DNA of 14,061 nucleotides from assembly GCA_964477295.1 (NCBI GenBank), contig CAYZEZ010000116.1:1-14061 (forward strand), given 5' to 3'. Shown one piece after another: positions 7,501-13,755 of this stretch. The notes under the pieces are model-generated. The model had not been told where the DNA came from and made no database searches. It saw only the letters and a list, made by a program, of their open reading frames with translations. Position 1 is the stretch's first letter; each line of letters starts with the position of its first letter. The DNA is from CAYZEZ01 sp964477295 (GTDB taxonomy: Bacteria > Bacteroidota > Bacteroidia > Bacteroidales > SM23-62). The position numbers and the translations under genes are program-made.

Positions 7501-10500
7501 ACCGAGTATACAATTTATATAAGCTCATATAATATCTTGTTTGATCTGGAATCACCAAAAGCAAGCATAACAGCAAGCACTCAGGGAAGGGTATCGCTGT
7601 TAAAGGCACCGGTTAATCCCGTGATTGACGGTTCCATCGACTCAATCTGGAATACGTTGAATACAGTCAATTCTCTCAATAATATTCTTGTAGGTGAAAG
7701 GGAATCGGAGGAAGACCTGTCTGCTCAATTCAGGACCATGTGGACAAATGACAGCCTGTATGTTCTCGTTGAAATAACAGACGACATCTTATCGAATACA
7801 GGCAACTCTGAAACCTGGCAGGATGATGACTTTGATCTCTACCTTGACATTGGAAATGAAAAAATGGCTGACTATGACGGAAATGATTTCCAGATCAGGT
7901 TCAATTACGACAGTCCTGTCATTACTGGAACGAACCTGGAATTCCTGGCCGGGAATGGTGCGGATGATATCCACTTTGCTCAGGCAGTCATCACGGATGG
8001 CTATCTCATTGAAGTGGCCATCGCCTGGAGTACCCTTGGCATTTCAGATCCTCCGGTAGGCAAATTAATAGGCATGGATCTGGGAGTAGCTGATAATGAT
8101 GGCGATTTGAGAGAAACCTATATTGGTTGGTCAACCGTTAACAACGAAGCATGGCACGATGCCAGGCTCTTCGGAACCATGGAACTGGTTGAGGTGGATT
8201 CCAACCTGAACCTGTTCATAACTACGCAGGAAACCTATTCGGATATTCCCGATGGATATATCCTGGTAAATGTCCAGGGTGGAACACCACCCTATCATTA
8301 TCTGTGGTCAACAGGCGATACTATTCCCGACCTGAGGAATATATTTCCAGGGAACTACTCACTTACCGTTTCAGATGAAGGGGGCAATAGTAAAACTGCC
8401 AACATTGTTGTGGGAGACCTTGGCCCCTTCTATTCTAAATGCGGCCCGGGATTTGTTGAGATCATGGTTGAAGTCATGACCGATGACCAGGGAAATGAAA
8501 CGATGTGGATGATTAAAGTGGCAGACACTGCATATTATAGTGTTAACTATGGAGACTATGACAACAATCAATTGTACTCACATTCCATTTGTGTCCCGGA
8601 AAATGAAAACATTAACTTTACCATTTTTGACTTCAATGGCGATGGTATTTGCTGTCTGAATGGGGAGGGTTATTATAAGGTAACCAGTTCCTGCGCCACG
8701 CTGGCAGAAGGAGGGGAATTCAGCTCATTTGAATCGGCTACATTCCAGGTCACTGGCTATGTTCCACAGGCAGAATTCCTGGATATCATCGGAGTAACCG
8801 GAGCAGAAGTCATTAATGCAGTCATGCAAACATGTGAAGGGGAATTTGTGGCTGCAGGGTACACCGACTCAAAAGGTGCCGGGAAGAAAGATGTTTACCT
8901 GATCAAAACAGATGGTACCGGCGATACGCTCTGGACAAAAACATATGGTGACGCAGAACAAAATTATGCCAATGATATTGTTCAGACTGACGATGGCGGA
9001 TTCCTTATGTTAGGTGAGACCATAACCGGGTCCGACAGGAACCTCTACCTGGTTAAAACCAATAAAGATGGTGTGCAACAATGGACAAAAACCCATGATT
9101 TCTATACTGACCTGAAAGCCCTGAAACTGATGGCTGATCCTGACAGCGGTTATTACATGCTGGCTGACCACATCAACCAGACCCTGATTGTCAGAATGGA
9201 GGATAACGGCGACACCCTGTGGACAAAGAGCCTTCCGGGTACTCCCGCTGATATGGTACTAACGGCTGACGGCTATGCCGTTCTTTCAGTAACTGATCAG
9301 GAAGGTGCCGGAGGAACGGACCTTATGCTTAAAAAAATAAATTCCTCAGGAATGGTTAGCTGGTCAAAAACCTTTGGCGAATCCTTCGATGATCAGGCCA
9401 GTGCCCTCGACTTAACATTCGATGGTGGGTATATTATAGCAGGCACAAAAGAAATAACTGATGGTAATCCAAGTGCCTGGGTCATCAAAACCAATAGTAC
9501 GGGTAACAAGGAATGGGATAAGATAATAGGTAGTGAAACGCCCACAGATATCCTCCAAACCTTAACCCTTGATTATATCGTTAGCGTGGATTATACAACA
9601 GGACCCGCATATCTCTTGAAGCTTGACCCGAATGGTAACCAGGTCTGGCAACAAACCATTGAATGGGGAACCATTGGCAACCACCTGTATAATGTGGCCC
9701 AGACCCAGACTGGAGGATTCATACTTGGCGGAAGTGTAGTGGGTTCAACGATGATCCCTGATGCACTCATTATGCGTACCAATTCGAGCGGAACTGGTTG
9801 CTATTCAAGGCCCTATGAAGAAGAGGAGCTTTGTCTGGTGACCATCGATCCTGATACCGAGAAAAACCTGGTTGTCTGGGAGAAAACGTCAGATGTGGGA
9901 ACAGGTAAATTCAACATTTACAGGGAAACCACGGTTGCGGGAGAATATAACCTGATCGGAGAGGAACCATTCGGGAAGATCAGCCAGTTCGTCGATTTCA
10001 CATCCTCACCGAAATCAAAGGTCCACCGATATAAGATTTCAGCCGTGGATACCTGTGGAAACGAATCTGAGTTGAGCAATTATCATTCACCACTTCTGTT
10101 AACCGTGACTGAATTATCTAATAATGCAGGATTCAGGCTTGACTGGTCTGATTATATAGTCGAAAACGGTTCTATCACCTTTAAAACGTATTACATATAT
10201 GGGGGAACCGATTCGACTGATCTGAGCCTGATCGACTCAGTTGCTTCAACACAGGATTTCTATCCTGATTACAGGAAAACCTCACGAAAAACGAGGTATT
10301 ATTACAGGGTGGCAGGGGTTCTGTTCGATAAATGTGCCCCGACCGGAGATTTAAAAGCAGGATCCGGGCCTTACAGCCATTCACTGTCCAACCAGGATGA
10401 CAACAGGCTCCAGTTAGCCGGGAACAGTGCGCCCACAGATATTGGGTTGAGTGAAGCCGCTATTAACGAAGGACTNNNNNNNNNNNNNNNNNNNNNNNNN

Positions 10501-10773
10501 NNNNNNNNNNNNNNNNNNNNNNNNNNNNNNNNNNNNNNNNNNNNNNNNNNNNNNNNNNNNNNNNNNNNNNNNNNNACGACTATCGTCTTCCCGAATCCGG
10601 AAGGCACAGATTATCAACTGATTGTACGTGACCTGTCAGGCAAGGTAGTAAGAATGGAAGCCCCGGTCATAAATTCAAAATATGTACTCGACCGTGGCAA
10701 CCTGGAAAAAGGCCTCTACCTGCTGGAGCTTAGAGGTGACCGCATCTTCCGGGGACGGATGATTGTTGAATAG
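4573..10773 (+). CDS. Giant secreted carbohydrate-binding-like mosaic with beta-propeller and T9SS sorting domain (interrupted by assembly gap)
   Basis: The protein has 2066 codons as written, but 100 N at 10476-10575 make the true length unknown. A signal peptide ends near ISA-Q (residues 27-30); the in-frame ATG at 4591 is an equally good start. Domains: two tandem CBM9-like domains (about 33-298 and 304-558; IDG-W-D near the start of each, YDDNNLYMFVEV / YDEDYLYILFKV); a domain resembling Bacteroidota DUF4961-type modules (564-699); a LamG-like domain (700-913, ALLFDGVDDWV, YTLEAWI); FnIII (917-1003); a third CBM9-like domain (1007-1207, NPVIDGSIDSIW); an SprB repeat (1210-1285); a module with DFNGDGICC (1286-1393); a beta-propeller of roughly seven repeats (1401-1747, DVYLIKTD, WTKTYG); then the shared stalk and a T9SS domain ending in GRMIVE. 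CBM9 and LamG folds commonly bind sugars, so surface polysaccharide binding is a reasonable inference. No glycosidase or protease domain was recognised. Confidence 0.88.
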   Translation: MNKYSIMKITKSLIAFFILFICFNIDISAQATGVFPWITADDNWLHVEDSVYHRETITAYKLDDGDIITIDGVRETVWDKYPVIQINRVFPLIGLGTDSYPGPEDLNAQAKIAYDDNNLYMFVEVFDDFIMERSESPGSYNFEHKFDFLMVHWSKYFPYNPDRVGTDIEGLGHWAWNTPDGDRRYDFLAGNDSIFDWLTNFTQAANQTTGAFPSNIDFKYVNTGSSYIFEIKFPWADALSVTDPVEPGNAFSMDMLVEDGDDPAGTREHLLGAVSNNNNVYAWRFFTGKLVLGNKYPSEYNTGVLPWFNSGNDYNGVLPDTVYPRNDISAYRLPFGETIEIDGAIDPIWDRHPEIPIDKIAQDDEWTKDTIGDISAWSKIVYDEDYLYILFKVNDDDIREQDHVSLNVNDDRYDMVEISWGRHFPYNPDQKGKGDGGLQHWAWNIEDGDRKYDFYAGCDTIYDWRSNFEQVANQTEGTHAANIDFKYVNNGSHYIWEIKLPWSEALAFKDGVSIGEVFSFDLALEDRDEGVRENKLAINSEWNDLYAWRFYSGRLQLLPEYTQQSIADIVWVEPLGTDGTEEITLTLDPRNACVPEWSESLIGVPNVGIHSSAVLEEDPDATWYHIIQFDQPGADGTLPVLSPNENGTYSMTFTPSLFYGTGNAPMKGISAVFNNGTDWSQEGKAYGTNGCKDFYIPLGISGANVNALLFDGVDDWVNINKALSPLLISDDGYTLEAWINTPGYGNIISMGYGDGWGPNNILFNLYENKVGYYDWDFGYGAPDAFQANEWQHVVLSVEGNGDAKIYRNGTQVVSFSDAHFPAPGGTMSLGMEYDGLTPSDFFTGTMDNVMIWKTARTQEEILADLKMDVDVSDPDLVALYTFEDINGNIVPDKSSYGNDGILNNGPRVVPSFANQIGKPAIPRSITASSMSTGIGIKWEVDFTAPAQEYKIYLDEPGNFIGSTGNTEFVVFGLDLETEYTIYISSYNILFDLESPKASITASTQGRVSLLKAPVNPVIDGSIDSIWNTLNTVNSLNNILVGERESEEDLSAQFRTMWTNDSLYVLVEITDDILSNTGNSETWQDDDFDLYLDIGNEKMADYDGNDFQIRFNYDSPVITGTNLEFLAGNGADDIHFAQAVITDGYLIEVAIAWSTLGISDPPVGKLIGMDLGVADNDGDLRETYIGWSTVNNEAWHDARLFGTMELVEVDSNLNLFITTQETYSDIPDGYILVNVQGGTPPYHYLWSTGDTIPDLRNIFPGNYSLTVSDEGGNSKTANIVVGDLGPFYSKCGPGFVEIMVEVMTDDQGNETMWMIKVADTAYYSVNYGDYDNNQLYSHSICVPENENINFTIFDFNGDGICCLNGEGYYKVTSSCATLAEGGEFSSFESATFQVTGYVPQAEFLDIIGVTGAEVINAVMQTCEGEFVAAGYTDSKGAGKKDVYLIKTDGTGDTLWTKTYGDAEQNYANDIVQTDDGGFLMLGETITGSDRNLYLVKTNKDGVQQWTKTHDFYTDLKALKLMADPDSGYYMLADHINQTLIVRMEDNGDTLWTKSLPGTPADMVLTADGYAVLSVTDQEGAGGTDLMLKKINSSGMVSWSKTFGESFDDQASALDLTFDGGYIIAGTKEITDGNPSAWVIKTNSTGNKEWDKIIGSETPTDILQTLTLDYIVSVDYTTGPAYLLKLDPNGNQVWQQTIEWGTIGNHLYNVAQTQTGGFILGGSVVGSTMIPDALIMRTNSSGTGCYSRPYEEEELCLVTIDPDTEKNLVVWEKTSDVGTGKFNIYRETTVAGEYNLIGEEPFGKISQFVDFTSSPKSKVHRYKISAVDTCGNESELSNYHSPLLLTVTELSNNAGFRLDWSDYIVENGSITFKTYYIYGGTDSTDLSLIDSVASTQDFYPDYRKTSRKTRYYYRVAGVLFDKCAPTGDLKAGSGPYSHSLSNQDDNRLQLAGNSAPTDIGLSEAAINEGXXXXXXXXXXXXXXXXXXXXXXXXXXXXXXXXXXTTIVFPNPEGTDYQLIVRDLSGKVVRMEAPVINSKYVLDRGNLEKGLYLLELRGDRIFRGRMIVE
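4669..6246 (+). repeat. Tandem duplication of an approximately 265-residue CBM9-like domain, period 801 bp in its core
   Basis: Copy 1 (about 4669-5466) and copy 2 (about 5482-6246) open with GVFPW and GVLPW. They share FPYNPD, GHWAWN / QHWAWN, DGDR-YDF-AG, NIDFKYVN and YAWRF. FPYNPD lies at 5041 and 5842, and the CCAATATTGATTTCAAAT block at 5213 and 6014, both exactly 801 bases apart. That block and its continuation match at 29 of 31 bases. The offset is 813 at the opening IDG and 795 at YAWRF, so small indels lie on both sides of the core. The third CBM9-like domain (about 7591-8193) lacks these extra motifs and is a separate lineage. Confidence 0.88.
8773..9813 (+). repeat. Beta-propeller-type repeats in the giant protein
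   Basis: About seven degenerate repeats of roughly 45-50 residues follow the pattern D-YLIKTD, G-LWTKTYG, QT-DGGF-L-GET. Clear examples are DVYLIKTDGTGDTLWTKTYG and NLYLVKTNKDGVQQWTKTHD. The same repeat type makes up the head of the next gene (10912-12000). Here it sits in the middle of the protein instead of at the N terminus, directly before the shared stalk. The repeats resemble bacterial propeller sequences of the kind common in T9SS cargo; the exact number of blades was counted by eye. Confidence 0.7.
9811..10770 (+). repeat. Shared C-terminal stalk cassette, copy 2 (interrupted by the N gap)
   Basis: The segment begins YEEEELCLVTID and continues with KNLVVWEKTSD, VDTCGNES, CAPTGDLKAG, GPYSHSLSN-DDNRLQ and APTDIGL, then breaks at 10475. 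After the N run it resumes with TTIVFPNPEG and finishes the sorting domain (LEKGLYLLELRGDRIFRGR). The cadherin-like domain and the YPNPF motif that copies 1 and 3 have at this point are not visible. Confidence 0.85.
10476..10575. other. Assembly gap of exactly 100 N
   Basis: The run of N replaces sequence inside the giant gene. Exactly 100 is a customary placeholder for a gap of unknown size. The corresponding stretch of copy 1 (after IQEE up to TIEFPN) is about 109 residues, or about 330 bases, so about 230 bases more than shown are probably missing. The frame on both sides agrees, but this may be chance. Confidence 0.97.
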
Positions 10774-10785
10774 CAATTAACAGTT

Positions 10786-10820
10786 CTCAGCGGGTGGCTA
10801 TCGTCATCCGCTGAGTTTTT
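10786..10820 (+). terminator. Intrinsic terminator after the giant gene
   Basis: The left arm CTCAGCGGGTG (10786-10796) pairs with CATCCGCTGAG (10805-10815) over 11 positions with one G-U pair and an 8-base loop. TTTTT at 10816-10820 follows at once. This is the classic intrinsic terminator shape, 12 bases after the TAG stop. The next start codon lies only 12 bases beyond the T-run, so the gene at 10833 needs either read-through or a promoter overlapping this element. I find no good -33/-7 pair here. Confidence 0.85.
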
Positions 10821-10832
10821 AATATACAAGCC

Positions 10833-13634
10833 ATGAAACCAGCAAATTACCTTAGATCTGCAGGATTAATAATCCTCTGTTTTTTCATAGGCCAACTTTC
10901 CAGTGCCCAGGATTCCTTTATCAAATCTTATGGAGGAGTTAACTCGGACTTTTGTTACTCCTCTATGCAAACAAGCGATGACGGATTTATTCTGGCAGGT
11001 TATACAAGAAGCTTTGGTGCAGGAAATGATGATGTGTACCTGGTAAAGACAGATAAAAACGGTGATACAACATGGACCAGGACGTACGGAGGATTGTATA
11101 ATGACCGGGCAGAGGATGTTAAACAGACCTCAGATAACGGATATATCATAACGGGTCGTACCGAAAGTTATGGAAATGGCAAGCACGATATTTATGTTAT
11201 CAAAACAGATGCAATCGGGGATACCCTTTGGACAAAAACGATTGGTGGTTCGGAAGAAGATTATGGATATTCTGTCCAGATCATACCAACAGGTTACATT
11301 ATTGCAGGTATAACCAAAAGCAAGGGGGCCGGAGAATGGGATATGTATTTAATTAAGATGAATACAGACGGCAGTGTTGTATGGGATAAAACATACGGCA
11401 CATCGGATCCTGAAATCGCCTATCATGTGGAAGTTACAAATGATAACGGTTTTATCATGTGCGGGCACCAGGATTTCAAGAGCGAAGGCGACTATTATGA
11501 CCGCAGCAATGCTTACATCGTAAAAACAGATGCAAATGGTATTCAAAGCTGGTCACATACAACCTCCGGCGGGTGGTTGTACAATTTCAGGGATATTAAG
11601 GAACTGGACGAGGGAGGATATATTTGTGCCGGCTCAGATGAAATGGCAGGCATCATCTATAAAATAGATTCTGATGGCTCAAAAATATGGCATAAAGGTT
11701 TCCTGACTGTTGATTTCGGATATGAATTTTTCTCCGTTATTATTGATGATACAAGTTATGTTTTTGCAGGTTCAATATACGATCAAACATATTGGAAAGC
11801 CAATTTCTATTTGTGCAAAACTGATACAAGCGGCAATGTAAAATGGGAAAGAAACTATGGCGAATCCAATGAAAATGAGTACCTGATTTCAATTTTTCAA
11901 GGATCGGATGGAAGTTTAATTGGAGGAGGGGGACATGAGGTTACAATACCTTCAAAAAATTATAATGCATGCCTGGTAAAATTTGATACGGTTGGTTGCA
12001 TTACTCCGGCTCCTGCAATCGGCGGATCAACTACTATCTGCGATGGCTGGAGCGTTAGTTTATTTGAAACAACCGGTGTTTGGGCCGAATACCTCTGGTC
12101 AACCGGGGGAACCCTGAGTGATTTACTCGTGACTGAGGCGGGTGATTACACCGTGACAGTAACTGATTTTAACGGATGCAGTGCCACTTCAGATACATTC
12201 ACTGTCGAGAATACCACCCCCAGGGTGTCACTTCAGGCCAACGGTGCAACCACTTTTTGTGATGGAGATAGTGTTGAGATCGTTGCAAACATAAGCAACT
12301 ATTATCCGGAATCTGATTATAATTATCAATGGCATTTTGAACAGGGTCTTTTTTTTATGGACTCATCAATAGTTGTTAAAACCCCTGGAAGTTATTATGT
12401 TAATGTCGTGGATCAAACGCATATATGTAATGGATCCTCTGATACCATTGAAGTATTGGTCGGCTATCCTTACCCTGACCAGGAGATTTGCCTTGTGGGT
12501 GTCGACCTTGAAACCGGCAAAAACATGGTGATCTGGGAAAGGCACGAGGACCTGAATACGACCTTTTATAAGATATACCGCGAAACAACCACCGGTGGTG
12601 TTTATGAAGTGCTGGACACGATTCCCTATAATAAGATAGGTGTTTATGTCGACTCAACCTCCCAACCGGAAATCAAGTCTCATAAATACAGGATTTCGGT
12701 TGTCGATACCTGCGGAAATGAATCAGATCCCAGTCCGAATCATAAAACCATGTTGCTCACCTCAAGCCTGGGTTCCGACAGGATTAACCTGAGCTGGACA
12801 GAATATCAGGTGGAAGGTGGATCTTTAGGATTTGTTAAGTATATTATTTACCGGGGCCCTTCGCCCGGTGCACTGGAGCCAATCGATAGCATTCCCAGTG
12901 ATAATACTATTTATCCGGATATTTATCCGCCCGATGGAGATAACTTCTACCGGGTGGCAGGAGTCAAAGCTGATCCCTGTAATCCAACAGGTGACCTGAA
13001 GGCAGGCTCCGGTCCGTACAGTCATTCCATGTCGAATATTGAAGATAACAGGCTGCAGGTCCCTGCCGAGAACCAGGCACCAACAGATCTGAACATCGAT
13101 ATTACCAGCATCGATGAGAACGCCCCAGTCAATACCCTGGTGGGCAGGTTCACCACGACAGATCCGGACGTGGGGGACTCACACATTTATGCACTCGTAT
13201 CGGGAACAGGAGACAACGATAATAGCAGTTTTATCATAACGGGCGATTCGCTCCTGGCAGGTGAAGTATTTGACTATGAAACCAAAAACATTTTCAGCAT
13301 CCGGGTAAGCACTACCGATACAGGCGATGTTTCATTCGAGAAACAGATCACCATATTCGTTACTGATGTGGTAGAAACAGGTATTGAACAAACTGCCAAC
13401 AATGCCCTCAGGATCTATCCCAATCCATTTTCGGATGAAACGACCATTACATTCCCAAATCCTGAGAACCAGAAATATCAATTTAGGATTATTGACATTA
13501 CCGGTAATATAATTTATACCGAAAGCATTTCTGCATCAAAATATATCCTGGAAAAGCAGGATCTGAATGCCGGTGTCTATATTCTTGAAATAAAGGGAGA
13601 ACGAATTTTCCACGGACGAATAGTCATCGAATAA
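10833..13634 (+). CDS. Secreted beta-propeller protein with Ig-like domains, shared stalk and T9SS sorting domain
   Basis: This 933-aa protein has a signal peptide, MKPANYLRSAGLIILCFFIG, cleaved near SSA-Q (residue 25). The mature head (about 28-388) has seven repeats that can be counted by their closing strands: FIKSYGG, WTRTYGG, WTKTIGG, WDKTYGT, WSHTTSG, WHKGFLT and WERNYGE, each preceded by a D-Y-VKTD or similar strand. Seven copies fit a complete seven-bladed propeller. Two Ig-like domains follow (389-465 with YLWSTGG and YTVTVTDFNGC; 465-546 with CDGDSVEI and NYQWHF). Then come the shared stalk of two FnIII-like domains (546-748), a cadherin-like domain (749-850, DPDVGD, FDYET) and a type A T9SS domain (856-933, IYPNPF at 861-866). 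It lacks the beta-helix, CBM9-like and LamG-like parts of its neighbours. The role is probably surface binding; there is no catalytic motif. Confidence 0.92.
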   Translation: MKPANYLRSAGLIILCFFIGQLSSAQDSFIKSYGGVNSDFCYSSMQTSDDGFILAGYTRSFGAGNDDVYLVKTDKNGDTTWTRTYGGLYNDRAEDVKQTSDNGYIITGRTESYGNGKHDIYVIKTDAIGDTLWTKTIGGSEEDYGYSVQIIPTGYIIAGITKSKGAGEWDMYLIKMNTDGSVVWDKTYGTSDPEIAYHVEVTNDNGFIMCGHQDFKSEGDYYDRSNAYIVKTDANGIQSWSHTTSGGWLYNFRDIKELDEGGYICAGSDEMAGIIYKIDSDGSKIWHKGFLTVDFGYEFFSVIIDDTSYVFAGSIYDQTYWKANFYLCKTDTSGNVKWERNYGESNENEYLISIFQGSDGSLIGGGGHEVTIPSKNYNACLVKFDTVGCITPAPAIGGSTTICDGWSVSLFETTGVWAEYLWSTGGTLSDLLVTEAGDYTVTVTDFNGCSATSDTFTVENTTPRVSLQANGATTFCDGDSVEIVANISNYYPESDYNYQWHFEQGLFFMDSSIVVKTPGSYYVNVVDQTHICNGSSDTIEVLVGYPYPDQEICLVGVDLETGKNMVIWERHEDLNTTFYKIYRETTTGGVYEVLDTIPYNKIGVYVDSTSQPEIKSHKYRISVVDTCGNESDPSPNHKTMLLTSSLGSDRINLSWTEYQVEGGSLGFVKYIIYRGPSPGALEPIDSIPSDNTIYPDIYPPDGDNFYRVAGVKADPCNPTGDLKAGSGPYSHSMSNIEDNRLQVPAENQAPTDLNIDITSIDENAPVNTLVGRFTTTDPDVGDSHIYALVSGTGDNDNSSFIITGDSLLAGEVFDYETKNIFSIRVSTTDTGDVSFEKQITIFVTDVVETGIEQTANNALRIYPNPFSDETTITFPNPENQKYQFRIIDITGNIIYTESISASKYILEKQDLNAGVYILEIKGERIFHGRIVIE
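12468..13631 (+). repeat. Shared C-terminal stalk cassette, copy 3
   Basis: This copy is complete. It shows YPDQEICLVGVD, GKNMVIWE, VDTCGNES, CNPTGDLKAG, GPYSHSMSN-EDNRLQ, APTDLNIDI, TLVGRFTTTDPD, DVVETG and IYPNPF, and ends in GRIVIE. It is especially close to copy 1 in the cadherin-like part (TLVGRFTTTDPD-GD is shared). It serves as the guide for what the N gap hides in copy 2. Confidence 0.85.
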
Positions 13635-13643
13635 AATCTCATA

Positions 13644-13679
13644 GTGCCCTTTGCGCTTGCACCTTACTGCAGAGGGCAC
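13644..13679 (+). terminator. Candidate hairpin terminator after the beta-propeller gene
   Basis: GTGCCCTTTGC (13644-13654) can pair with GCAGAGGGCAC (13669-13679) over 11 positions with one G-U pair and a 14-base loop. It lies 9 bases after the stop codon. Only ATTT follows, so the T-tract is weak and termination efficiency is uncertain. Confidence 0.5.
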
Positions 13680-13714
13680 ATTTCAAATGATCAAAGTAAA
13701 CCTTAAAAATTAAA

Positions 13715-13755
13715 GGTCTTTCTCTCAATGTATTATTCTCGATAATCTAAAGACC
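13715..13755 (+). repeat. Short inverted repeat abutting the start codon of the last gene
   Basis: GGTCTTT (13715-13721) and AAAGACC (13749-13755) are exact reverse complements separated by 27 bases; the right arm ends one base before the ATG at 13756. In RNA this could fold the leader back on the start region. Seven pairs with a long loop is weak, and chance is a fair explanation. No convincing -33/-7 promoter was found between 13680 and 13755. Confidence 0.3.

Noticed and set aside
10476..10575. Natural frameshift or pseudogene in the giant gene
   Set aside because: The interruption is a run of N from assembly, and the coding frame and domain order are intact on both sides.
4573..10773. 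Possibility that the giant protein is a glycoside hydrolase or xylanase because of its CBM9-like domains
   Set aside because: Every segment can be accounted for by binding, propeller, FnIII-like or sorting domains. No stretch has a catalytic-domain size and motif, and the N gap is too small for one by comparison with the paralogues.
8773..12000. CRISPR-like or satellite array suggested by regular repetition
   Set aside because: The periodicity is in the protein (propeller repeats of about 50 residues) and the nucleotide units are diverged and in frame, without identical repeats and unique spacers.
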